Assembly: GCF_029633865.1 (NCBI RefSeq)
Contig: NC_079213.1
Span: 98,976,845 to 99,040,844, forward strand
Direction: 5' to 3'
DNA length: 64,000 nucleotides
DNA from: Lampris incognitus
Taxonomy: Eukaryota; Chordata; Actinopteri; Lampriformes; Lampridae
In this document: positions 11,477 to 22,674 of the stretch, piece after piece
Position numbering within the stretch: position 1 is the stretch's first letter
Layout: every line of letters begins with the position of its first letter
Position numbers and translations under genes: made by a program
Notes under the pieces: model-generated
What the model saw: only the letters and a program-made list of their open reading frames with translations
The model's database searches: none
What the model was told of the DNA's origin: nothing

Positions 11477-11710
11477 TGTAGGAGTGTGTCTTTTTAACCA
11501 TAATAACCAAACTTGTTGTGCCGTTTAACGAAGTTTAATGAAAGAATACAAGTTACAAGTGAGGCACTTGTGGCTGTCAGCTAGGCATGCTATCAGAACT
11601 AACCTTACCGCCTCAGTCCGGATGTTAACATTAACTACCTAAAACAATGAACACTGGTAGTTGTAGTCCTAAAACTAAACTATGACTATGTAGTCATGTC
11701 AGGTCCTACA
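11477..11710 (-). repeat. Ty3/Gypsy 3' LTR
   Basis: 234 bp, TG...CA ends, preceded on the minus strand by a polypurine tract. Confidence 0.93.
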
Positions 11711-11974
11711 TTTTCCCCCTTCTTTAACTAAAACCCTAGGTCAATATAAAGTCATTCAGTCTAGCAGGCAGTCTTCTTTTACGAACTGGCTGTGGCTCTG
11801 CATGTTGTTCTTCTTGTGGCCTTGCTTGTGGCACATCTCCCTGAGCCACTTCTTGTCTCGGTTGTTGAAGGTTCTGCTCTTGACCTGGATCATGGTCAGG
11901 TGGTTGTGGAATGACCAACTCAGCATCCATGTCCTCTTCAGCAGGCTGGTTGGTGCAAATAGTCTTCTTGAGTT

Positions 11975-13047
11975 CTAGAAGGTTCCATCTTGAAGCTGGA
12001 AGGTGTACCTGCCATGTCGAGCGATGATCCTATAAGGGCCAGACAAACTGGTCTTCAGCTGGTGCCCCCTCAGTGGTCGCTTGACACAATCTCCAACTTG
12101 CAGTGAGGAATCCTCCTTGACGTGGTTTCTTTTGTCGTAGTACTTCTTCTCAGCCTCCTGACGTTTCTGTACTTCTTTGCGTAGCTTTGCGTCATCAGGT
12201 GGTTTGTCAGCTGCGAAGGGTGGACGGACTGTGTCCAGTGGGACTCTCAATGTTCTTCCGATCATGAGCTCTGCGGGTGATTTCCCTGTCACCGTGTGAG
12301 GCGTTGATCTGTAGCTCAACAGTAGTGTTTTTAGCGCATCAGAGAACTATTTTCCTTCTTGGAGCAGGGCACGAAGACCATACTTCAGAACTTTGTTAAA
12401 CCTCTCAACACCGGCATTGGCCAGTGGATGGTACAACGGTGTCTTCTGGTGCGCGATTCCTTTTTTCTCCAAGAAGCATGTGAAGTCAGCTTGGGATTGT
12501 GGGCCGTTATGTCACTGGAACTTGAGGCTGGCCCCATCATGTAAACAGGTCTGAAAGTCCATTAATCACTATCGCAGTAGTCACGTTGCTTGTGGATATG
12601 ACTTCAGGCCATTTGCTATACAGGTCAGTAACAACGATCAGATATTTCTGATGTGCTGGAGCTGCTTGTAGTTCCCCGAAGATGTCCACTTGAATCTTCT
12701 CCCAAGGTCCTTTAGGCCATGATGTTGGCTGTAGCGGTGGTTTCTCTGGTACGAGTGACTTTTCACTCAGTGCGCAGGGCACACAGTTTTTCACAAAGTT
12801 GGTGACGTCGTTGTCCATCTTTGGCCATCATACTTTGCCGCGAAGGAACTGTTTCATCTTCCTTGTTCCTGAATGTCCTTGATGTACTTGGGTGAGGACT
12901 TTGTGTCTGAGTGTGATTGGTACAACGGTACGGTCTCCTCTTCCAACACATGACATTTTCCAACTGAAAAGTTCTTCCCTTACCATGTAGTATGGGCTGA
13001 GTAGCATGTCTTTCGGTGGACCTTTCCATCCTGTTTTCATGTAGCAC
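11975..13047 (-). pseudogene. Gypsy integrase, broken
   Basis: Integrase core on the minus strand: FVKNCVPCALSEKSL, then PWEKIQVDIFGELQ (catalytic D) and LIVVTDLYSKWPEV. The C-terminal part reads YRSTPHTVTGKSPAELMIGR, then VGDCVKRPLRGHQLKTSLSG. Frame changes near 12330-12540 and 12770-12830 break it. A short acidic open frame (11736-11930) follows before the polypurine tract. Confidence 0.8.
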
Positions 13048-13057
13048 AGCACTTCCT

Positions 13058-14190
13058 TCAGTACTGGATCTTGCAGTGTTTCTCTTGCGAGCTCTTCAGT
13101 AGTGATGCCTGCTTGAAGCTCATCAATGAAGGTCTGCTGTATGAAAAGCTCATCTTCCTCCTCGTCGAAGACTTCTCTGAACCATCATCTTGTGGCACAA
13201 GTCTCGAACGGTGTCTGCAACATTGTTGGACTTTCCTGGGCGAAACTCCGTTTTGTACGTATACTGGGCAAGCCGATCTGATCATCTGGAGATTCTCATG
13301 GGTCGTCTTCCAGTTCCTGAAGTCAACAGAAGAGTGGTCAGGGCACAGGTAAGGAATGTTGTACGATCTAGGTGGAAGTAAGCTAGAACAGGTGGTTCTG
13401 CTATTGCATGTTTGAGTTTGGTGAGGGCTTGGTCTTGTGCGCATGTCCATTTCTATTCCGTGTCCTGGTGTAGCAACAGTCTCAGGGGTTCTGTTGTCAT
13501 TGCATAATCCGGAATGAACTTCAAGTAGTAGTTTGTCATCCCCCAAGAAGGGTTGAAGCTCTTTCACACTCTGTGGTGCTGGAATCTTCTCAATGGCAAT
13601 CACACTGGACTGGCATGGTTTCACTCCAGTAGCGCTCACCTTGTAGCCAAGAAACTCGATTGTGTCGGTGCTGAAGACAAATTTCTCTCTATTCAATGTC
13701 ATGTACTTCGCAAGGCGTGCGAACACTTCTTTCAGTCTTTCATCGTGTTCTTCTCGATCCTTTCCGTGGACTGTGATATCGTCAAGGTAGTGTGGCGCCC
13801 CCTTCAGGCCAGTCAGCACGATGTTCATGATTTTCTGAAAAGCACATGGCACAGATGCTAATCCGAAGGGTACGCGTTTGTACTGGAACACGCCCTCATG
13901 CGTGATGAATGCGGTGATGTGGCGAGACTCAGGAGCTAGCGGAACTTGGTGATATCCACTTCTCATGTCTAATTTGGAGAAAACCGAGTACGTACGAATC
14001 TCTCCTGATTTCTTCCTGGCAACTGTAATGTTCAAAACACATTCTGGCGCCTCGACGGGTTCGCTTATGTCCTCTTGTTGCAGTCATCTCAGGTCTGTTG
14101 CTACTTCTTCCCTGACAGACAACGGAAGTCATCTCAGTGGTTGCGCCACGAGCCAGGCATCTTCTCCCACTCTAGGTGCATGTTCAAAAC
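13058..14190 (-). pseudogene. Gypsy reverse transcriptase and start of RNase H, degraded
   Basis: RT motifs FSKLDMRSGYHQVPLAPES, HEGVFQYKRVPFGLASVP, and the catalytic YLDDI. The stretch between the first finger motif and FSKLDM is shorter than in the family, so a piece of RT appears lost. After ELQPFLG the frame shifts and the RNase H part is read out of frame. Confidence 0.82.
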
Positions 14191-14192
14191 CT

Positions 14193-14909
14193 CTAATACA
14201 GCCTAGACCAGTTAAAAGGCTGTGCATATTCTTTTACACACTCTGGTTCTGATTTTGCTGCAATCTGAAGAGCAGGCTGTGTGGGTGCAACGGTTGTGTT
14301 TCCCTGGACCAAGTGAAAGTTCAGTGCCTGTAGGAGAGGTCGTCCCAGCAGACAGTCACCATTACGTGCAACATACAGCTTAGCTTGGACTGTTTTACCT
14401 TTGTGGGACACTGGCACAACTATATATCCATCAACAGGCACACTGGATACTTCATACTGACTGATTTTAGCATCCAGTGGCTGTAGGGGAAACTTTTGTG
14501 CTAGCTTTGCATAGTAAACACCTGAGTTCAGCAAAGACACCTGGGCTCCAGTGTCCAGTGTCATTTTCACCTGTATACCACTAACAATGCACTGATGAGA
14601 GAAAGCGTCCTCTGGGTTTTTCATGTGAAGACTGTGTACTTTGTATACTTGCATTACAGTGTTAACTTCCCCACCTTCTTCATCATCATCACCATCCTCT
14701 GTATTCTCTGTCACAGCTCTGACAGCCAAGTTTGAAGCATTAGCTGAATGGCACACTCTACTGAAATGTCCAAACTTTTTACAGCAATTACACTTTTTTC
14801 CCTGAGCTGGGCAGTTTTCATCTCTTGAGTTATGACCCAATAATCCACAGTTATTACATTGCACATTTGAGCCATTTCCTCGCTCTCTGTCATTTGGCTG
14901 AGACTGTCT
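14193..14909 (-). pseudogene. Gypsy zinc knuckle and aspartic protease
   Basis: Two CCHC-type knuckles (CNNCGLLGHN...C and CNCCKKFGHFSRVC), then the protease active-site motif LDTGAQVSLL and GDCLLGRPLL. Open for 223 codons. Confidence 0.88.
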
Positions 14910-15626
14910 TCAGTTTTTCCATTGTGAATTACCCCTACGATTTTGTGAGTAATCGATTCTCTGCACATCAGCTTTTGTGCCAGCCTGTGCTGCCGCTGCC
15001 CCCTGCAGGACTTTCACTTCCTCTCGCGTAGCTTCCATGCTAGTTGCTATGACAACAGCTTTAGCCAGGGTAATGTCCCCCTCGTTAAGCAAACGTTCCC
15101 TCAACTTGTTGCTTGTAGTCTTGTTTATCAACTGATCTTTTATCAACTGCTCTCTAAGCTCTCCCCATTCACAAGTACTTGCTTGCTTCCTTAACGCTGC
15201 TACATACATTGCTGCAGATTCTCCCTGTAGTTGTGCCCTTCTGTAGAATTTAGCCCGTTCAATAGTGACGTTTACTTTGGGCAGAAAATGCGCATCCAGG
15301 CGCGCGATAGCATGCTCCATTTCAGTAAATTCAGCATCACCTGGTAGCGTAGCAAATATGCGTTGTCTTTCGGTCCCCAAACAATGGAGAAGGATCGCCA
15401 ACTGTTGCTCCTTCAGGACCTTGGTTAATCGAGTAGCTAGCAGGTAAGTTTCACCGTGCTTTTTCCATATTTTCCATTGTAGAGGAGGGTCGCCTGGCGC
15501 GGCCAGAAAGGGCTGGGTCGGTGCCAAAAATGCGGACGCATTCATTTCTACAGCGGGCCCGGTAGCTAACTCTTCTAGCTCGGCCGCTTGCTCCGGCGAG
15601 TCTGCTTCGTCAGCGTCAGACATCAA
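14910..15626 (-). pseudogene. Gypsy gag, N-terminal part
   Basis: 238 codons from ATG (MSDADEADSPEQ) with the gag helical region (AIARLDAHFLPKVNVTIERA, FYRRAQLQGESAAMYVAALR). A TGA stop follows NSQWKN. The next codons continue in the same frame into the zinc knuckle, so a single stop breaks the gag reading frame. Confidence 0.85.
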
Positions 15627-15656
15627 CGTTCATTTCGAAAAATCCTCGTCGCCACA

Positions 15657-15890
15657 TGTAGGAGTGTATATTTTTAACCATAATAACCAAACTTGTTGTG
15701 CCGTTTAACGAAGTTTAATGAAAGAATAAAAGTTACAAGTGAGGCACTCGTGGCTGTCAACTAGGCATGCTATCAGAACTAACCTAACTGTCTCAGTCCA
15801 GATGTTAGCATTAACTACCTAAAACAATGAACACTGGTAGTTGTAGTCCTATAACTAAACTATGACTATGTAGTCATGTCAGGTCCTACA
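15657..15890 (-). repeat. Ty3/Gypsy 5' LTR
   Basis: 234 bp, TG...CA ends, same length as the partner LTR. Upstream in the direction of transcription (minus). Confidence 0.93.
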
Positions 15891-16100
15891 CTTGCACTTT
15901 GACTTTTGCAAAGTTGTAAACCTTGCATTACATTTTAATTTTATTCTTTAATTTAAATTTCTTCTTATGGATTAGTTGTTAAATCCTTTTTTTATTGTAT
16001 ACTATGTTTTTTTATTTTAATTTTTTTATGTGACGCACATTGAGTCTGCCTTGTGTATAAAATGTGGTATAAATAAAGTTGCCTTGCCTTGCCTTGCCTT
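15891..16100 (+). mobile_element. L2-type LINE 3' end with (TTGCC)n tail
   Basis: Right part of the LINE interrupted by the Gypsy element. AT-rich 3'UTR, GTGGTATAAATAAAGTTGCC and then TTGCC repeats as tail. Confidence 0.65.
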
Positions 16101-16104
16101 CAAA

Positions 16105-19097
16105 CCCCGGTTGGGACAAATATCCAGTAAGAGTCCGTGGCTTAGACTCCTAATGCTATACAAGCCAGCTACCTCAGATATGGGTGACAGTAACATGAAT
16201 AGAGTCATACCGGTTCGGACGTTGCCTGGGTCAACAAGGTCCGCATCAGGTGTTGGGGAACCAGGGCAACCTGATGAGAAATGGACTACTGTAAGAAGAC
16301 ATTCATGGACAAAGGCCAAGAACCTGGAATCGATGGAATGCTACTATAACAGCAGACCCGTGGAGAGGGGCTATATGATGCTTATGTGGGAACCGTGGGC
16401 CAGTTGGAGACCTCCTTCCACACTGACTCAGAAGCAGCTAGTGGCTCAGTGCTCAAACATCAATAGATGGAAGCTACTGTCACGACTTGAGATGGAGAGG
16501 CTCCAACATGATGACCATACATTTCATCACCCTGAATGGCCACCCAATAGGCAGGAGATACATGAGAACAGACCCCAACCTGCTGAAACAATCCTACCAG
16601 CCATGACAGCTTCAGCCATCATGGCTTTGGTTCAAATGAGAATCATGGATAGACTAAAGACAGTCAACACTCGGGCACAGCTTCCACGACTCATTGACAA
16701 AGTACCATCACAAAGCTTGCTTGCGGATGTGAACACAGCCTTATGCAACATCTCAACTACCACCATAACAGAGACAAATGAGCTTGTATATGCCACTGCA
16801 ACCATAATCCTGGAGATGCTTCGGTACAGGATTAAGAAAACAGGTAACCAACAGTACCCTCCATGGAAGAGAAGGCTGGAAGCCAAGATCAAAGCAGCAT
16901 GGAGCGATGTTAGCCAATTAACAGAGGTGCAGAAAAGTGTGATGAAAGACAGAACCTGGTTGAAGTACAGCAAGTTATCCATAAGTGAGGTTCTGGAAAC
17001 TGCCAAACAAAGGCTCACAGCTCTGGCCACCAAGCTAAAGAGATACACTAGAGAAGTAGAAGCCAAAAGAGTACATGTCCCTTTCCTCAAAGAACCATCC
17101 AAAGTGTACTCCCAGCTGCAGTGTAACAAGGGAACAACATCAGATCCACCCAGAGCAGAGACTGAGCAATACTGAAAGGAGCTGGACTGCACCAGGCCCT
17201 GACATGGTTCAAGCCTACCAACTGAAGATGCTAATGGCACCTCATGAATGCCTGGTAACACAGATGAACTAGCTGCTAACATCAGGGTCTCACCCTGACT
17301 GGCTAATACAGGGGAGAACAATAATGCTTATGATGGATCCCCACAAGAGCACAACACCTTTAAACTACTGGCCGATAACCTGCTTCTCCACAATATGGAA
17401 GATCCTGTCAGGCAGCTAAGCTGAATGGGCACACGAGTCAATACATAAGTGAAACTCAGAAAGGAATTGGGAGCAACAACAGAGGGTCAAAGCATCATCT
17501 ACTGGTTGATAGAGCAATCACCCAAGACTCTAAGACCAGACAGACCAACCTGAGCACAGCCTGGATTGACTACAAGAAAGCCTACGATTCAATACCCCAC
17601 ACACGGTTACTGGAGTGCTTTGCACTATACAAAGCCAACAGGACACCAAAAGCCTTCACCAAGAACTCAATGCCGCAGCGGAAAACAATACTAGTGGCCA
17701 ACTCAAAGACAATCCCACAGGTAACCATCAAATATGGCATATACCAAGGCGATGCACTGTGCCCGCTGCTGTTTTGCATAGGCTTGAACCCCCTCAGTCA
17801 GATCATCACAAAGAGTGGATATGGATACAGGTTTAGAAGTGAAGTTGCCATCATCCACCCACTATACATGGATGACATTAAGCTGTATGCCAGGAATGAG
17901 TGAGACATTGACTCACTGATCCACTTCAACAGGGTCTACTGCGATGACATTGGGATGTCATTCGGACTGGACAAGTGCAGTCGAATGGTGGCAAAATGAG
18001 GAAAGATGGTGTGGACTGAAGGGGTTGAATTACCAGATGGCAGGGTAACAGACATACAGGGCAGTTACAAGTACCTGGGTATTCCACACGCAAATGGAAA
18101 CCATGAGGAGGCAGCAGGGAGGTCATCTACATCCAAATACCTCCAGAGAGTGAGGCAGGTCCTGAGGGGCCAGCTCAATGGGAAGAATCCAAGCCATCAA
18201 CACATATACCCTACCAGTTATCAGATACCCAGCTGGAATAATAAGCTGGCCAAAGGAGGAGATAAAGACCATAGATATCAGGACATAGAAACTCCTCACA
18301 ATGCACAGAGGGTTCCACCTGAAGTCCAGCAGCCTGAGACTCTATGATAAGTGAAAAGATGTGGGCCAAGGGTTAGTGAGTGTCAGGGCCCCTATCCAGG
18401 ATGAAACAAGGAACATCCATGAGTACATCAGAAAGAGGGCCCCCCAGGATGAACTGCCGAGTGAGTACCTAAGGCAGCAGAAGACAGAGAGTGTGGAGGA
18501 AGAAGAAGAGGAGGAGGAATCATGGAAGATCAAGCCCCTCCATGGTATGTACCATTGACAGATAGAAGACGCAGCTAATATTGAGAAATCCTACCAGTGG
18601 CTAGACAAGGCTGGACTGAAGGACAGCACAGGGGCTCTGATCATAGCAGCACAAGAACAGGTACCAGATCGGTTGAGGCAGGGGTCTACCACACCAGACA
18701 AGACCCAAGATGCAGGATGTGCAAAGATGCCCCTGAGACAGTCCAGCACTTAGTAGCAGGGTGTAAAATACTAGCTGAAAAAGTGTACACTGAAAGGCAT
18801 AACCAAGTGGCTGGGATAGTATACAGGAATATTTGCTTGTCTTGATGCATGCTAAATAATCCAGGTAAGAAAACCAAAGAAGGTTGAATCAGTTCATCTG
18901 GAGGAATATCTGTACTGAATAGAGACTGGAAGTCCCCAAGTCCAAATGGGAGACACTGCCAAAGGTGATTGAGAATGACAGAGCTAAGATCCTGTGGAAC
19001 TTCAAGTGCCAGACTGACAAGCAGGTGCTGGCTAACCAACCAGATATTGTGGTGGTTGGCAAGGAGCAGAAGACAGCAGTAGTGATCGATGTAGCAA
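16105..19097 (+). mobile_element. R4/Rex6-type LINE, decayed
   Basis: Open frame to 17175 (MDRLKTVNTRAQLPRLIDKV, then PPWKRRLEAKIKAAWSDVSQ), followed by a reverse transcriptase split over frames: AWIDYKKAYDSIPH, IYQGDALCPLLFCIGLNPLS, and YMDDIKLYARNE (catalytic YMDD). Then YKYLGIPHANGNHEEAA, a zinc-binding-like CRMCKDAPETVQHLVAGC, and a stretch ending NQPDIVV, which fits the restriction-like endonuclease of R4-clade elements. Stops and frameshifts make it inactive. The ATG at 16030 lies in the preceding LINE tail, not in this element. It ends where an L1-type copy starts. Confidence 0.72.
18843..18901 (-). mobile_element. Tiny Penelope-like end fragment inside the R4 element
   Basis: About 60 bp (GATGCATGCTAAATAATCCAGG ... 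GTTGAATCAGTTCATCTGGA) identical in type to the termini of other Penelope-like copies. Flanked by AGGAATATTTG and AGGAATATCTG, a likely target duplication. Confidence 0.7.
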
Positions 19098-20103
19098 TCT
19101 AGAGCAATGGCAACATCATCTCATTCTTTTGCACCGTTGTCAGATCATAAGCAAATTATTCTAAAGCTTGGTGGCCTACAGGATACTCCAAAATTAAGAG
19201 GTTACTGGAAACTCAACAGTGCCCTTCTTAAAGACGGCCCCTTTAATGACAGTGTTAAAAAGTTCATTAACGAAATATTCATTGATAACACAAATTGTGA
19301 ATATAAACGAAAATGGGAGTATTTTAAGTGCATGATTAGAGGTGTTGCTATAAAGAGAAGTAAAAAGTTAAAGGCCCTTAAAAGTAAAACAGAGTTTAAC
19401 TTATTAAATAGAATAAATGTCCTCTTATCTAAGACTAGCATATCTACTGAAGAGGAACTGGAATTGAAGGAGATTCAACAAAAAATAGATCAAATTTATC
19501 TGGATTTGGCCAAGGGTGCATTTGTAAGATCCAGAGCCAAATGACTAGAGGACAGGGAGACAAACTCTAGCTACTTTTTTGCTTTTGAAAAAAGAAATGG
19601 CAAAAGAAAGTCACTAGCTGCTCTTAATATTAACGGAACTCAGCATACAGACTTAACTTATTTTTAGCGTTTGGTCTTCATGTGTTTATATCTTATATTG
19701 TGTTTGCTGTGTTTGTCTGTGTCTGTCTTGCACTTTTTGGTGAAGCCACAGCCCTCATTTCATTTTTAACATGTGCCTGCACATTGTTTTTAATGACAAT
19801 AAATTGAATTGAATTGAATTGAATTGAATTGAAAATTAATTTCCAACTTTGTCTCTTCCTTTTATGGGAACCTGTATACTTCTGAATTCAATGACTATTC
19901 CTGTGAAAGTTTTATCAATAAGATAAGAAAACATATTTCTGCTATTGATGAGGACTATAAAATACTCTGTGATTCTGATCTGACAGTAAATGAAATTAAA
20001 ACAGCTATTTTCTTGATGAAAAAGGGAAAATCGCCAGGTGTTGATGGTCTTCAGTTGAATTTTACGTTTATTTTTGGGACCTCATTCAAAACCCATTATT
20101 TTG
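19098..20103 (+). mobile_element. L1/Tx1-type LINE, left part
   Basis: Open frame 19107-19544 (PLSDHKQIILKLGGLQDTPK, RGYWKLNSALL) matches the end of the endonuclease and the linker of Tx1-like L1 ORF2. After a 3'-tail insertion near 19640-19835 it resumes with FINKIRKHISAIDEDYKILC and MKKGKSPGVDGLQLNF, the start of RT. It stops at the RTE insertion. Confidence 0.75.
19640..19835 (+). mobile_element. LINE 3'-tail insertion ending in (AATTG)n
   Basis: A 3'UTR-like stretch (CACAGCCCTCATTTCATTTT, ATGACAATAAATTGAATTGA) ending in five AATTG units. It interrupts the L1-type reading frame. Confidence 0.6.
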
Positions 20104-22654
20104 CTGAATGTTATCAGCGCATATGCCCCGCAAGTTGGGTGTGAGATGGATGAAAAAGAAGAATTCTGGAATGAGTTGGACGACATGGTGGAGAGGGTAC
20201 CCAAGGAGGAGAGAGTGGTGATTGGAGCGGACTTCAATGGACATGTTGGTGAAGGGAACAGAGGCGATGAGGAGGTGATGGGAAGGTATGGAGTCAAGAA
20301 GAGAAATGTGGAAGGACAGATGGTGGTCGATTTTGCGAAAAGGATGGAAATGGCTGTGGTGAATACATATTTCAAGAAGAGGGAGGAACACAGGGTGACG
20401 TACAAGAGTGGAGGAAAGTGCACACAGGTGGACTATATCTTATGTAGAAGGCGCCATCTAAAAGGGATTGGAGACTGCAAGGTGGTGACAGGGGAGAGCG
20501 TAGCTAGGCAGCATCGGATGGTGCTCTGTAGGATGACTTTGGAGACCAAGAAGAGGAAGCGAGTGAAGACACAGCCAAAGATCAAATGGTGGAAGTTGAA
20601 GAAGGAAGACTGTTGTGTGGAGTTCAGGCAGGAGTTAAGACAGGCACTGGGTGGTAGTGAAGAGTTGCCAGATGGCTGGAAAACCACTGCAGAAATAGTT
20701 AGGGAGACAGCTAGGAAGGTACTTGGTGTGTCATCAGGACAGAGGAAGGAAGACAAAGAGACTTGGTGGTGGAATGAGGAAGTACAGCAAATTATACAGA
20801 GGAAAAGGTTGGCAAAGAAGAAGTGGGATAGTCAGAGAGATGAAGAAAGTAGACAGGAGTACAAGGAGATGCAGTGTAAAGCAAAGAGAGAGGTGGCAAA
20901 GGCAAAGGAAAAGGCGTATGGTGAGTTGTATGACAGATTAGACACTAAGGAAGGAGAAAAGGACTTGTACCGATTGGCTAGACAGAGGGACCAAGCTGCA
21001 AAGGATGTGCAGCAAGTTAGGGCGATCAAGGATAGAGATGGAAATGTGCTGACAAGTGAGGAGAGTGTGCTAAGAAGGTGGAAGGAATACTTTGAGGGGC
21101 TGATGAATGAAGAAAATGAGAGAGAGAGAAGGTTGGATGATGTAGGGATAGTGAATCAGGAAGTTCAGCGGATTAGCAAGGAGGAAGTGAGGGCAGCTAT
21201 GAAGAGGATGAAGAATGGAAAGGCAGTTGGTCCTGATGACATACCTGTGGAGGCATGGAGATGTTTAGGAGAGATGGCAGTGGAGTTTTTAACTAGATTG
21301 TTTAACACAATCCTGGAAAGTGAGAGGATGCCTGAGGAGTGGAGAAGAAGCATACTGGTACCGATTTTCAAGAACAAGGGCGATGTGCAGAACTGTAACA
21401 ACTACAGAGGTATAAAGTTGATCAGCCACAGCATGAAGATTTGGGAAAGAGTAATAGAAGCTAGGTTAAGAGGAGAGGTGACGATTAGCGAGCAGCAGTA
21501 TGGTTTCATGCCACGAAAGAGCACCACAGATGCGATGTTTGCTTTGAGAATGTTGATTGAGAAGTATAGAGAAGGCCAGAAAGAGTATCATTGTGTCTTT
21601 GTAGATTTAGAGAAAGCTTATGACAGAGTGCCGAGAGAAGAGGTGTGGTATTGTATGAGGAAGTCAGGAGTTGCAGAGAAGTATGTAGGAGTGGTGCAGG
21701 ATACGTATGAGGGAAGTGTGACAATGGTGAGGTGTGCGGTTGGAATGACAGATGGGTTCAAGGTGGAGGTGGGATTACATCAAGGATCGGCTCTTAGCCC
21801 TTTCTTGTTTGCAATGGTGATGGACAGGTTGACGGACAAGATCAGGCAGGAGTCTCCATGGATGATGATGTTCGCGGATGACATTGTGATCTGTAGCGAG
21901 AGTAGGGTGCAGGTTGAGGAGAGCCTGGAGAGGTGGAGGTATGCACTGGAGAGAAGAGGAATGAAAGTCAGTAGGAGCAAGACGGAATACCTATGCGTGA
22001 ATGAGAGAGAGGACAGTGGAATGGTCAGGATGCAAGGAGTGGAGGTGACAAAGGCATTTGAGTTTAAATACTCGGGGTCAACTGTCCAAAGTAACGGGGA
22101 GTGCAGTAGAGAGGTGAAAAAGAGAGTGCAGGCAGGTTGGAGTGGGTGGAGAAGTGTGTCAGGAGTGATTTGCGACAGAAGGGTATCAGCAAGAGTTAAA
22201 GGGAAAGTTTACAAGATGGTTGTGAGACCAGCTATGTTATATGGTTTGGAGACAGTGGCACTGACGAAAAGACAGGAGGCGGAGCTGGAGGTGGCAGAGT
22301 TGAAGATGCTAAGATTTTCACTGGGAGTAACGAAGAAGGACAGGATTAGGAACGATTATATTAGAGGGACCGCTCAGGTTGGACAGTTTGGGGACAAAGC
22401 AAGAGAGGCAAGATTGAGATGGCTTGGACATGTGTGGAGGAGAGATGCCGAGTATATTGGGAGAAGGATGCTGAATATGGAGCTGCCAGGGAAGAGGAGA
22501 AGAGGAAGGCCAAAGAGGAGGTTTATGGATGTGGTGAGGGAGGACATGCAGGTGGCTGGTGTGACAGAGGAAGACGCAGAAGACAGGAAGAAATGGAAAC
22601 GGATGATCCGCTGTGGCGACCCCTAACGGGAGCAGCCGAAAGTAGTAGTAGTAG
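20104..22654 (+). mobile_element. RTE-type LINE, 5'-truncated but with one long open frame
   Basis: Flanked by a perfect 20-bp duplication (20084-20103 and 22655-22674), so the borders are exact. The frame from 20104 to 22626 encodes most of an APE-type endonuclease ([23 protein letters not shown]) and a full reverse transcriptase ([38 protein letters not shown], catalytic MMFADDIVI), then the [17 protein letters not shown] end. The 3' end is a TAG-repeat tail. The N-terminal part of the endonuclease is absent. The apparent Met at 20074 belongs to the host L1, so the 850-residue frame is a chance fusion at its start. RTE-X/Expander-like by memory of fish elements. Confidence 0.92.
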
Positions 22655-22674
22655 ATTCAAAACCCATTATTTTG

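Larger units (their letters stand above)
11477..15890 (-). mobile_element. Ty3/Gypsy LTR retrotransposon, defective
   Basis: Two direct LTRs of 234 bp (11477-11710 and 15657-15890), each TGTAGGAG...TCCTACA and differing at about a dozen visible sites. Next to the 5' LTR (right) is TGGCGACGAGGAT, a primer-binding-site-like start; next to the 3' LTR (left) is the purine run AAAGAAGGGGGAAAA. Internal order on the minus strand: gag, zinc knuckle, protease, RT, integrase. Broken by stops, a short internal RT loss and frameshifts, so it cannot move on its own. It sits in the 3' end of an L2-type LINE. No clear target duplication (CTCAC versus CTTGC). Confidence 0.93.

Noticed and set aside
16030-16105. 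Start codon at 16030 as the start of the R4 ORF
   Set aside because: This part is the tail of the preceding L2-type LINE; R4 similarity begins later.
20074-22626. 850-residue open frame as a host gene (craniofacial development protein 2-like)
   Set aside because: It carries endonuclease and RT motifs of an RTE LINE and is framed by a 20-bp target duplication; its first residues come from another LINE.
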